Shown: one piece after another, positions 1 to 7,646 of the stretch | Numbering within the stretch: position 1 is the first letter of the stretch | Layout of the letters: each line of letters starts with the position of its first letter | Source: RGIG4576 sp964536025 | Lineage (GTDB): Bacteria > Bacteroidota > Bacteroidia > Bacteroidales > Muribaculaceae | Direction: 5' to 3' | DNA: 27,673 nucleotides | NCBI GenBank assembly: GCA_964536025.1 | Contig: CAZHXA010000028.1 | Coordinates: 1 to 27,673 of the forward strand | Made by a program: the position numbers and the translations under genes | The notes under the pieces: model-generated | Told to the model about the DNA's origin: nothing | Database searches by the model: none | What the model saw: only the letters and a program-made list of their open reading frames with translations

Positions 1-37
1 ATAGTTGTTTCTAATTCGTTGCGGTTAATTGGATATA

Positions 38-1441
38 TCACTTGCCGATGCAGAAGCGTGAGAAGATGGAGCCGAGTATTTCGTCGGTGCTTATTTCACC
101 GGTTATTTCACCTAGATAGTGCATACATTCCCTTATGTCTTGGCTGACGAAATCTCCGCTTATTCCTGTGTTCAACCCATCAATAGCACGAGTAATCGCA
201 TCTCCTGCATGCAATAAGGCATCATAGTGACGTGCGTTTGTTACTATCACTTGATTTGAATCGGCTGTTTCGGCTATAGCAACACTTGATACCAATGTAT
301 TTTCTAATTCGCTCACCCCTATTCTGTTTTTAGCCGATATATTGCAGATTGTACCTCTTTCTTGAATTAGATTGCTCATAAATTCAGTTATTTTTATTTT
401 CCTATCACTGTCTAATGTATCAATTTTATTTATGGCAATAATAAGTTTTTTTCCTGAAAGATGTTTTTCTATTTTTTGGCTCAATTCTTTTATTTTGTCA
501 AATTCGGTATTGGCATCAATCACCCAAATTACAATTTCGGCTTCATCAAGTTTTTTAAATGTTCGTTCTATACCCATTGACTCGATTGTATCATCGGTTT
601 CTCTTATTCCTGCCGTGTCAATAAATCTAAAAAGAGTGCCATTTATGGTAATTGTGTCCTCTATCACATCACGAGTAGTTCCATGTATATCGCTCACCAA
701 TGCTCTATCGTCTTTTAACAGATAATTCAGCAATGTAGATTTTCCTGCATTTGTTTCTCCCACTATTGCTGTTGGGACACCGTTTTTTATGGCGTTTCCT
801 ACTGCAAACGAACCTGCAAGGCTGTCTACTGTGCTTTTGATATATCCTGCAAGTTCAAGCAAACGACTGCGATCGGCAAATTCTACATCTTCTTCGGTAA
901 AATCAAGTTCAAGTTCTATAAGAGAAACAAATTCAAGCAATTTATCTCGCAATATGCCCAATTCACGACTAAAAGCACCTCTCATTTGGCTCAATGCGAT
1001 GCGATGCGATGCTCGAGAAGACGATGCTATCAAATCGGCAACTGCTTCAGCTTGCGACAAGTCCATACGCCCGTTGACATAAGCTCTACGAGTAAATTCT
1101 CCGCCTGTTGCCGCACGACAACCACATGAGATAAGCAAATTCACTATTTGTTGTTGAATCCATAATGAGCCATGACAAGACAATTCTATTACATCTTCAC
1201 CAGTGAATGAATGTGGTGTGCGGAAAAGCGTAAGCACTACTTCATCAAGCACATTATTTTCTTTATCCACAATATGCCCTAAATGCACAGTATGGCTTTT
1301 CATATTTTCAATAACAGCTCCATGCCAACATTTGCCTACTATCTCAATTGCTTTTTTTCCACTCACTCTAATTACAGCTATACCACCCACTCCGGGAGCT
1401 GTGGAAACTGCACAAATTGTATCTTCTAATTGTTTTGTCAT
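38..1441 (-). CDS. mnmE: tRNA modification GTPase MnmE (TrmE)
   Basis: MnmE works with MnmG to add the carboxymethylaminomethyl group to the wobble uridine of certain tRNAs. The product is 467 residues, close to the usual size of about 450. Visible are the N-terminal tetrahydrofolate-binding region (starting TICAVSTAPGVGG), a central G domain with P-loop GETNAGKS at residues 228-235, GTTRD, DTAG and NKID, and the invariant C-terminal CIGK whose cysteine is typical of the family. The frame stays open upstream to an ATG at 1507, but I chose the ATG at 1441 because it gives the normal N-terminus and because a -7 promoter box lies between the two starts at 1462-1469, so the longer form would start upstream of its own promoter. 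A terminator separates it from the upstream carboxyltransferase gene, so it is probably transcribed alone. Confidence 0.96.
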   Translation of the reverse strand: MTKQLEDTICAVSTAPGVGGIAVIRVSGKKAIEIVGKCWHGAVIENMKSHTVHLGHIVDKENNVLDEVVLTLFRTPHSFTGEDVIELSCHGSLWIQQQIVNLLISCGCRAATGGEFTRRAYVNGRMDLSQAEAVADLIASSSRASHRIALSQMRGAFSRELGILRDKLLEFVSLIELELDFTEEDVEFADRSRLLELAGYIKSTVDSLAGSFAVGNAIKNGVPTAIVGETNAGKSTLLNYLLKDDRALVSDIHGTTRDVIEDTITINGTLFRFIDTAGIRETDDTIESMGIERTFKKLDEAEIVIWVIDANTEFDKIKELSQKIEKHLSGKKLIIAINKIDTLDSDRKIKITEFMSNLIQERGTICNISAKNRIGVSELENTLVSSVAIAETADSNQVIVTNARHYDALLHAGDAITRAIDGLNTGISGDFVSQDIRECMHYLGEITGEISTDEILGSIFSRFCIGK

Positions 1442-1461
1442 CGTTATTACTGAATTTAATA

Positions 1462-1469
1462 CAAAATTA
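1462..1469 (-). promoter_or_regulatory. Bacteroidota -7 box for mnmE
   Basis: Read on the minus strand this is TAATTTTG, matching TAnnTTTG. It ends 20 nt before the chosen ATG, giving a leader of about 15 nt. A perfect palindrome sits directly upstream where the -33 element is expected. Confidence 0.6.
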
Positions 1470-1475
1470 CGCATA

Positions 1476-1493
1476 AATCGGTTAAAACCGATT
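1476..1493. promoter_or_regulatory. 18-bp perfect palindrome in the mnmE promoter (candidate operator)
   Basis: The sequence AATCGGTTAAAACCGATT consists of two 8-bp arms separated by AA. It lies 6 bp upstream of the mnmE -7 box and covers the -33 region, the position expected for a repressor site. Perfect symmetry and position are seen; an operator role is inference. No second full copy was noticed in the window. Confidence 0.4.
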
Positions 1494-1554
1494 ATATTAA
1501 CGTGCATTTTTCCATTACTTAACAGAAAACATTTTATCTACATATCTATTCACT

Positions 1555-1589
1555 AAAAAACGAGGGCGAATTTTTTCATTCCGCCCTCG
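1555..1589 (-). terminator. Intrinsic terminator after the carboxyltransferase gene
   Basis: An 8-bp GC-rich stem (CGAGGGCG with CGCCCTCG) encloses a 13-nt loop and is followed on the minus strand by six T. It lies just downstream of the stop codon at 1626 and separates that gene from mnmE. Confidence 0.88.
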
Positions 1590-1625
1590 CCTATCAAGTA
1601 TGTAATTTACTTACGTTTTTTCTTA

Positions 1626-3806
1626 TTACCCCACAAATTCAATGATTGCTTGTCCTGCTGATATCACTTCACCTTCTTTGACAAGAATACGTTTAACAGT
1701 ATAATCGCTCTCACTTTCTATTTCGTTTTGCATCTTCATTGCTTCATACATCAACAATGATTGACCTTTCTTAACCTTATCTCCGGGTTTTACATGCAAT
1801 TCTATTACAGTACCTCCCATAGGAGCTTTTAGTGTAGGACCTGTAACAGGGCCTTCAGCTTCAACCGGAGCATTAGGGTCTTCAAATTCAATGATTGCTT
1901 GACCGGTTTGCACCACTTCGCCTTGCTTTACAAGAATACGTTTAACAGTATATTCTCCTTCACTTTCTATTTCGTTTTGCATCTTCATTGCTTCATACAT
2001 CAACAATGATTGACCTTTCTTAACCTTATCTCCAGGTTTTACATGAATTTCAACCACAGTACCACCCATAGGAGCTTTCAATGTAGGTCCTGTAACAGGA
2101 GCATCTGCCGATAACTCAGGTTTCTTTTCTTCCACTGTTTGAGCATCAGCCACACCACCTGCTGCCGCAAATTCTTCGGCACGACGATTTTCCAAGAATG
2201 TCTTAGCTACGGTAGGAAGCAATTCAAGCAACAAATATTCTTGATTGTTCTTAGCCAATTTCACGTTACCATACTTAGCAAGTTCAGGATTTTCAGGACT
2301 CTTATAAGAATTAACATCATATGGTACTTCCTTAGCACTTCCTGTTATTTGCTCACGGAATTTCGGGTCTATGGCAACCGGAGTTTTTCCATATTCACCA
2401 CGCACCAACGACAAGAATTGATTTGACACATTCTTATAGTCTTCGCTACCTGATTTGCGACTCATTGCTACCATAACAGCCTGACTACCCACAATTTGAC
2501 TTGTAGGAGTTACCAATGGTACCAAACCTGCATCGCGACGCACTTTCGGAATCAATTTCATAGCATCTTCAAGAACGTCTTCAGCTTTCAACTGACGAAG
2601 TTGTGCCACCATATTAGAATACATACCACCCGGAACTTCGGCATCTTTCACGATAAGGTTAGGTTTCGGGAAATTGAAATATTCTTCTATAGCATGACAA
2701 GCCGCAAGAAGAGTTGCTTCATCGTTAACCTTAGCCGCTTCGATAGCTTTATCAAATTGAGCATCTATTTCTGCCGGCAAAGTATCATTCAATGGGTCAA
2801 ACTCTTTAGGGAAATTATCTTTATGTAAATCGAAGTCTTTCAATTCTTCACGAATACCTTTCAATTCTTTTCTAATCTTTCCTACAGCCTCCATGTTCAC
2901 TTCAACTTCAACACCAAGTTTCTTAGCAAACACATATATAAGTTCGATAGCAGGAGCCGCAGAACCTTCACCAAACCACCATATATTGGTATCAAGTATA
3001 TCCACATCATGCAAAATAGCCATCAAGCCTGAAGCCAATCCATAACCCGGAGTACAATGTGTATGAAAATCCACAGGCACATTCACAGCAGCTTTCAATC
3101 GCGGCATAAGCGTTGCTATGCGAGCCGGATTTACAAGACCTGCCATATCCTTTAAAGTTATTATCTTAGCACCAAGTTTTTCATAACCTTTTGCCTTTTC
3201 AACGAAATAATCGTCAGTAAATATTTTTTTAGGTTCTTGAAGAACTGTTTTTTTACTTTTTACTGTTTTTTTCTTACCTAACAATTTAGCAAAAAAGCCA
3301 TCGGCAGGAACTTCTTCTTCAACCTCAACTTCCACTGCAACAGCTTCATCTTTAGGGTCTACGGTATAGCACACTGCTCCATCAGGGATACCACCTAATT
3401 TATTAATAATCTCAACCGATTCCTTAACATTATCCAAGTCATTCAAAGCATCAAAAATACGCATAATGCCAAGACCGTTGGCAATAGCTTCCTTATAAAA
3501 CCCTTCTATAACGGTAGTTGGATAAGGAACATAACCAAACAAGTTTCGACCACGAGACAATGCAGTCAAATAAGATTTTCCTTGTATTTTATCACTGATT
3601 GTTTTGAGGCGAACCCAAGGACTTTCATCTAAATAACGCATTACAGAATCAGGTACTGCACCACCCCACACTTCCATTGCATAAAATCCAGCCTCCACAT
3701 AATAAGGAAGCAACTTGTCTATACTTTTTTGACTTAGACGCGTTGCAAACAGCGATTGTTGACCGTCACGAAGTGTCAAATCACGGATTTTCAATTTCTT
3801 TGTCAT
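1626..3806 (-). CDS. Biotin-dependent carboxyltransferase (pyruvate carboxylase subunit B / oxaloacetate decarboxylase alpha-like) with two biotinyl domains
   Basis: This 726-residue protein is the carboxyltransferase component of a biotin enzyme that moves CO2 between biotin and pyruvate/oxaloacetate. The N-terminal barrel shows LRDGQQS (metal-binding D14), the KDMAG motif with K219, the residue carbamylated in the family, and the metal pair H248-x-H250. A charged stretch at about residues 152-192, rich in Val/Glu then Lys, looks like an insertion within the barrel. The C-terminus carries two biotinyl domains with EAMKM motifs, the biotinylated lysines being K608 and K691, exactly 83 residues apart. 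Single biotinyl domains are usual, so this is a duplication. No biotin carboxylase or membrane decarboxylase subunit is in the window, so the direction of the reaction cannot be decided here. It has its own promoter and terminator. Confidence 0.88.
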   Translation of the reverse strand: MTKKLKIRDLTLRDGQQSLFATRLSQKSIDKLLPYYVEAGFYAMEVWGGAVPDSVMRYLDESPWVRLKTISDKIQGKSYLTALSRGRNLFGYVPYPTTVIEGFYKEAIANGLGIMRIFDALNDLDNVKESVEIINKLGGIPDGAVCYTVDPKDEAVAVEVEVEEEVPADGFFAKLLGKKKTVKSKKTVLQEPKKIFTDDYFVEKAKGYEKLGAKIITLKDMAGLVNPARIATLMPRLKAAVNVPVDFHTHCTPGYGLASGLMAILHDVDILDTNIWWFGEGSAAPAIELIYVFAKKLGVEVEVNMEAVGKIRKELKGIREELKDFDLHKDNFPKEFDPLNDTLPAEIDAQFDKAIEAAKVNDEATLLAACHAIEEYFNFPKPNLIVKDAEVPGGMYSNMVAQLRQLKAEDVLEDAMKLIPKVRRDAGLVPLVTPTSQIVGSQAVMVAMSRKSGSEDYKNVSNQFLSLVRGEYGKTPVAIDPKFREQITGSAKEVPYDVNSYKSPENPELAKYGNVKLAKNNQEYLLLELLPTVAKTFLENRRAEEFAAAGGVADAQTVEEKKPELSADAPVTGPTLKAPMGGTVVEIHVKPGDKVKKGQSLLMYEAMKMQNEIESEGEYTVKRILVKQGEVVQTGQAIIEFEDPNAPVEAEGPVTGPTLKAPMGGTVIELHVKPGDKVKKGQSLLMYEAMKMQNEIESESDYTVKRILVKEGEVISAGQAIIEFVG
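1634..1850 (-). repeat. Direct repeat copy 2 (last biotinyl domain)
   Basis: This 217-bp stretch aligns without gaps to 1883-2099, offset by 249 bp (83 codons). I count about 25 differences, clustered at the ends, with a central block of about 70 identical bases around the EAMKM codons. Confidence 0.92.
1883..2099 (-). repeat. Direct repeat copy 1 (first biotinyl domain)
   Basis: Partner of the copy at 1634-1850, in the same orientation and reading frame. High DNA identity, including silent positions, suggests a recent tandem duplication or ongoing gene conversion. Confidence 0.92.
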
Positions 3807-3859
3807 AACACAAGATTTTTATTGAAACAAAATATTCAAGATTAATAATATTATACTCA

Positions 3860-3867
3860 CAAAGTTA
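3860..3867 (-). promoter_or_regulatory. -7 box for the carboxyltransferase gene
   Basis: Minus strand reads TAACTTTG. A TTTG element at 3887-3890 (minus) lies 19 nt upstream, a good -33 match. It is arranged back to back with the plus-strand promoter at 3900. Confidence 0.65.
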
Positions 3868-3899
3868 AACCATTTTGTTAGGAAAGCAAAAAAAAAGCG

Positions 3900-3907
3900 T
3901 AATTTTG
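3900..3907 (+). promoter_or_regulatory. -7 box for the PHP phosphatase gene
   Basis: TAATTTTG, with TTTG at 3874-3877 lying 22 nt upstream. Expected transcription start is near 3912, about 24 nt before the ATG. The -33 elements of the two divergent promoters interleave. Confidence 0.6.
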
Positions 3908-3935
3908 CACCACGTAAAACAAAATTATTCATTTC

Positions 3936-4667
3936 ATGTTCAATTTTTTCAGAAAAAAGGAATTAATCAAGCTACCTTACCATACCGATGTGCATAATCA
4001 TATATTGCCGGGTGTGGATCACGGTGCTACCGACATAGATAATGCCATTGAACTTATTAAAGCCGAAATGGACATGGGCATAAACCGTTTTATACTCACT
4101 CCACATATAACAAAAAGCACTTTTGAAAACACACCCGACACCATAAATGCTGCGTTTAATGTTTTCAAAGAAGCAATCGATAAATCAGGACTGGATATTA
4201 AACTTGAAGTTTCGGCTGAATATCGTTTGGACGAGTTCACATTGGAACAATTCGGACAAAATAGATATATTCCAATGTTAAAAAATCATTTACTACTTGA
4301 AAACGCTTTCCAGCAAGAACGTCTCGACCTTGATGAAATAATCTTCGACATACAAATTAAAGGATTTACCCCTATTATGGCACATCCGGAGCGTTTCCAT
4401 TACTACGCAATAAAAAAAGACCGATACAAACAACTTCACAATGCAGGTGCATTATTCCAAATAAATCTGTTATCATTTGCCGGATATTTTGGAAAAACGG
4501 CTCGAAACAATGCCGAATGGCTTCTTGAGAACGATTTTATCGATTTCTTAGGCAGTGATATGCACAACAAGCAACATGCCGATATAATAAAAGATTATAT
4601 GCAAACAAAAGATTTTCGTAAAATAGCAAAAAAACTGGAAGGTCGATTACTTAATGATAAATTATAA
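3936..4667 (+). CDS. PHP-domain protein of the CpsB/YwqE tyrosine-phosphatase family
   Basis: The 243-residue protein has the metal-binding signatures of the manganese-dependent protein-tyrosine phosphatases that dephosphorylate capsule-synthesis kinases: DVHNHILPGVDHGA (H20, H22, D28), TPHI, SAEYRLDE, AHPERF and GSDMHN. Length matches the family. There is no signal peptide, so it is cytoplasmic. In Firmicutes the gene usually sits beside a Wzc-like kinase and capsule genes; here none is present within the window, so its substrate is unknown. It has its own promoter and a strong terminator and appears to be a single-gene unit. Confidence 0.85.
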   Translation: MFNFFRKKELIKLPYHTDVHNHILPGVDHGATDIDNAIELIKAEMDMGINRFILTPHITKSTFENTPDTINAAFNVFKEAIDKSGLDIKLEVSAEYRLDEFTLEQFGQNRYIPMLKNHLLLENAFQQERLDLDEIIFDIQIKGFTPIMAHPERFHYYAIKKDRYKQLHNAGALFQINLLSFAGYFGKTARNNAEWLLENDFIDFLGSDMHNKQHADIIKDYMQTKDFRKIAKKLEGRLLNDKL

Positions 4668-4700
4668 ATCCTACCTATATAAAGATTATAATCGAAAATT

Positions 4701-4753
4701 ATACTAAACAAAAAAGTTTTTCTTGAATCAAGAAAAACTTTTTTGTTTAGTAT
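4701..4753. terminator. 53-nt perfect inverted repeat, bidirectional terminator
   Basis: Two 26-nt arms are perfectly complementary around a single central A. Each strand has the layout A-tract, stem, T-tract, fitting termination of both the PHP gene (+) and the penicillin-binding protein gene (-), which converge here. A second shorter dyad (4776-4786 with 4792-4802) overlaps the stop codon of the minus-strand gene. Confidence 0.85.
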
Positions 4754-4800
4754 TGTAAGTAAAACTCTTTTAACCGAAACAATAAACCTATTTTATTGTT

Positions 4801-7197
4801 TCAATCAAAGACTCCCTCAATGGACTCCTCTTCTTCAGCCGTATTTTGCATATCAATCGGCACATCGTTCAAGCCATCTCTATGACAAGCATCAAATCCA
4901 TCAGGGAACACAAACCGAACATCTTCACTATAAGGTAAAGTTTTATCCTCAAATACTCGTTTCATATATTTTCCGAAAATAGGCAAAGCCATTGAAGCAC
5001 CTTGTCCTTCTGCCATACTATTAAAGTGGATGTATCGTTCATCACCACCTACCCACACACCGGTTACAAGTTGAGGCGTAAAACCCATAAACCAACCATC
5101 GGCATTGAAATTAGTAGTTCCTGTTTTACCTCCCATCTGAGCCGTAATATTATAAGGAGCTCGACGCACTCGCCCACCTGTACCATAATCAACCACATTA
5201 AGTAGTATTGATAATATTTTATAATACGCATCCTCGCTTATCACTTCAGTATGCATAGGCACAAAATCTGAAATAACATTACCTTGATTATCGGTAATGC
5301 GTGTTACATATAATGGTTCCACACGCATACCTTTATTGGCAAATGCAGTGTAAGCCGACACCATTTCACGCACAGAAACATCAACAGGTCCCAAACATAA
5401 AGAAACCACAGGATCTATATAATTAGTTATTCCGAAATTATGCATCAACCTTACAAGAGCAACAGGAGATAAACGCTCCATTAATCGAGCCGAAATCCAG
5501 TTATTGGAATTAGTTAATGCCCAACGCAAATTCACCATTTCACCTATACGACTTTTACCCGAATTGCGAGGAATCCATTGATTACCGTTTCCATCGAGAA
5601 TCACAGGTTGTTCATTCAAGAACTCATCGCATGGAGTATACCCTTCCTCCATGGCATAAGTGTATAAAAAAGGTTTTACCGTAGAACCTATTTGACGTCG
5701 TCCTGTAGCCACCATGTCATATTGGAAGAAAGAGAAGTTAGGACCACCCACATAGGCTTTCACATAACCTGTCACCGGATCCATTGACATCATACCTGCA
5801 CGCAAAAACGATTTTGTATATAATAATGAGTCATAAGGGGTCATAACCGTATCTATCAACCCATCGTAAGAGAATATACGCATTTCACGCTCGGTTTTGA
5901 AATTATCCATTATCTCGTCCCACGATTTACCGACATTTTTCAATATGCGATGACGCTCAGTCGATTTTATTGCTTTCTTGATAAGTTCTTCTTTTTGTTC
6001 TTTTGACAGTTCCGATTGATTATTGGTATAAGGATTAAGCATACCACGTTTTTCACGTTTAAACTTAGGTAACAAATCCTTTGACAAATGCTCTACCAAA
6101 GAATTTTCGGCATATTTTTGCATTCGAGAATCTATCGATGTATATATTTTCAAGCCATCTGTGTAGACGTTATAATTTGAACCATCAGGTTTCGTATTTT
6201 TTACACACCAACCATATAGCGGATTATTTTCCCATGCAATAGAATCGTCAATATAACCTTGTTTATTCCAACGATAAACAGCATCATTACGATTAGGTTT
6301 TTTTGCAGTCAACATACGACGCAATTCCTCACGAAAATAAGGAGCCAAGCCCTCTTTATGGTCCACTTTGTGATAATCAAGCACAAGTGGTGTTGCTTGC
6401 AATGAATCACGTTCAGCCTTTGTCAACATATCGGCTTTACGCATTTGTTCCAAAACCACATTACGACGATTACGAGTTCTTTCTGGAAAACGCACAGGAT
6501 TGAAATAAGACGGATTTTTTGCCATACCAACAAGCATAGCCGATTCTTGAACATTCAAATCTTTAGGGTCTTTACCAAAATAAACATAAGCTGCCGTTTT
6601 GATACCTACTGCATTATTCAAGAAATCAAATTGATTGAAATACATCTTTATGATTTCATCTTTAGTATAAAAGCGTTCAAGTTTCACAGCTATTACCCAT
6701 TCGATTGGTTTCTGCATAGCACGTTCTAACATGTTGGTCGATCTTGGAGAATACAACATTTTTGCAAGTTGTTGTGTGATAGTACTACCACCTCCTGCAT
6801 TTTTTTGAAAAAACAAGCCTCGCTTTATCACTGCACGAAATAAGCCTCGTGCATCTATTCCCGAATGACTCTCAAAACGCACATCTTCAGTGGCAACAAG
6901 AGCATCGGTCAAGTGCGGAGACAATTCATCAAAATCTACATATATACGATTGCTCTTATCACGATAATAACGTCCAAGTTCAACACCATCATCACTCATA
7001 ACTACCGAAGCAAATTTATCGGTAGGGTTTTTAAGTTCTTCAATGGGAGGCATATAGCCTATCACGCCATTATAAATTAGAGTAAACACAACAACAGTAA
7101 GTAGCATTACTGCCACAAACGCCAACCACATGATTTTTATCACCATTGATGAAAAACATTTATTTTTTCCATCTCTCTTATCAATTGATGCAGACAT
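4801..7197 (-). CDS. Class A penicillin-binding protein (PBP1A type, transglycosylase/transpeptidase)
   Basis: This bifunctional enzyme polymerises glycan strands and crosslinks peptides in peptidoglycan. The 798-residue protein has a short cytoplasmic N-terminus, one membrane segment at about residues 22-46, and then a GT51 domain with the catalytic glutamate E104 in EDVRFESHSG and GGGSTITQQLAKM at 135-147. The transpeptidase domain has the nucleophile motif STVK (S505 to K508), SNN at 564-566 and KTGT beginning at K691. All key residues are present. It converges with the PHP gene and diverges from pyrB. A cell wall amidase and a wall-recycling pair lie further along the window but are not in the same transcript. 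Confidence 0.94.
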   Translation of the reverse strand: MSASIDKRDGKNKCFSSMVIKIMWLAFVAVMLLTVVVFTLIYNGVIGYMPPIEELKNPTDKFASVVMSDDGVELGRYYRDKSNRIYVDFDELSPHLTDALVATEDVRFESHSGIDARGLFRAVIKRGLFFQKNAGGGSTITQQLAKMLYSPRSTNMLERAMQKPIEWVIAVKLERFYTKDEIIKMYFNQFDFLNNAVGIKTAAYVYFGKDPKDLNVQESAMLVGMAKNPSYFNPVRFPERTRNRRNVVLEQMRKADMLTKAERDSLQATPLVLDYHKVDHKEGLAPYFREELRRMLTAKKPNRNDAVYRWNKQGYIDDSIAWENNPLYGWCVKNTKPDGSNYNVYTDGLKIYTSIDSRMQKYAENSLVEHLSKDLLPKFKREKRGMLNPYTNNQSELSKEQKEELIKKAIKSTERHRILKNVGKSWDEIMDNFKTEREMRIFSYDGLIDTVMTPYDSLLYTKSFLRAGMMSMDPVTGYVKAYVGGPNFSFFQYDMVATGRRQIGSTVKPFLYTYAMEEGYTPCDEFLNEQPVILDGNGNQWIPRNSGKSRIGEMVNLRWALTNSNNWISARLMERLSPVALVRLMHNFGITNYIDPVVSLCLGPVDVSVREMVSAYTAFANKGMRVEPLYVTRITDNQGNVISDFVPMHTEVISEDAYYKILSILLNVVDYGTGGRVRRAPYNITAQMGGKTGTTNFNADGWFMGFTPQLVTGVWVGGDERYIHFNSMAEGQGASMALPIFGKYMKRVFEDKTLPYSEDVRFVFPDGFDACHRDGLNDVPIDMQNTAEEEESIEGVFD

Positions 7198-7426
7198 TTC
7201 TTTTCTTTGTTTTGTTATACTTTATGGAGTTTTATCGTAGCTATCACATTTTCGCATACACTTCACTCCTAATTTACTATTTTCAATTCACAAATTTAAT
7301 AAAAAACTCATCATCAACTAATACTTTATATAATAAAAAAACATTGAAACATTTTTTCACAAACCTATTAAATTTCATACTTCATTATTTTATACCAAAA
7401 AATTGTGTATTTGTTAGAAAAATATC
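7198..7426. other. AT-rich intergenic region between the PBP1A and pyrB promoters
   Basis: No gene is seen. On the minus strand it holds the PBP1A -7 box at 7291-7298 and a second match, TAGGTTTG, at 7360-7367. The open frames crossing it have AT-driven composition and no recognisable motif. Confidence 0.6.
7291..7298 (-). promoter_or_regulatory. -7 box for the PBP1A gene
   Basis: Minus strand reads TAAATTTG; the predicted start is near 7286, giving a leader of about 90 nt. The -33 match is weak. Confidence 0.45.
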
Positions 7427-7434
7427 TAACTTTG
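7427..7434 (+). promoter_or_regulatory. -7 box for the pyrB leader
   Basis: TAACTTTG with a TTG at 7403-7405, 21 nt upstream. The predicted start is near 7440, about 205 nt before the pyrB ATG, so the transcript begins with the structured leader described next. Confidence 0.6.
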
Positions 7435-7439
7435 TAACG

Positions 7440-7580
7440 TTATGAAATGCAAATCCAATAATAGAAGATTTTCGCAACATGCACAAGCCCCATTCAAGCA
7501 AGTGTGTGATTACGATGCGTCTTTATTGCTTCATAAAAAAACCAATCTTAACCAACTCATGTTATGATTGGTTTTATTTT
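7440..7580 (+). ncRNA. Candidate structured leader RNA or small RNA ending in an intrinsic terminator, upstream of pyrBI
   Basis: From the predicted start, ATGAA (7442-7446) plus GCAA (7449-7452) can pair with TTGC (7526-7529) plus TTCAT (7530-7534), closing a domain of about 73 nt. A terminator follows at 7537-7575. The segment 7451-7459 (AAATCCAAT) nearly copies the left terminator arm and could compete for the right arm. Domain plus terminator is the layout of an attenuator or riboswitch, but a free small RNA ending here is equally possible. I do not recognise it as a known family. Confidence 0.4.
7537..7575 (+). terminator. Intrinsic terminator in the pyrB leader
   Basis: A 10-bp stem, AAAACCAATC (7537-7546) with GATTGGTTTT (7566-7575), is followed by ATTTT. 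It lies 72 nt before the pyrB start, so transcription of pyrBI must pass through it or start after it. Confidence 0.68.
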
Positions 7581-7646
7581 ATATATAAAGAACTTATCCT
7601 TTGTGAAAGTTTATTATTGAGAATATTTAATACACATCTAAAAGAT

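Noticed and set aside
1442..1507. Longer mnmE start
   Set aside because: The extra 22 residues are not family-like, and the -7 box at 1462-1469 lies inside them.
3054..3065. HTHC instead of HTHD after the metal-binding histidines of the carboxyltransferase
   Set aside because: The residue after the second His varies between subfamilies (Asp, Ala), so Cys here is not evidence for a defect or new function.
7146..7445. 99-codon plus-strand frame upstream of pyrB
   Set aside because: AT-driven composition, overlaps the PBP1A start and both promoters, and has no recognisable domain.
7479..7646. In-frame N-terminal extension of pyrB, or a leader peptide
   Set aside because: The 56 extra residues match no PyrB and would be coded across the terminator hairpin. 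The absence of a stop is not strong evidence over this length.
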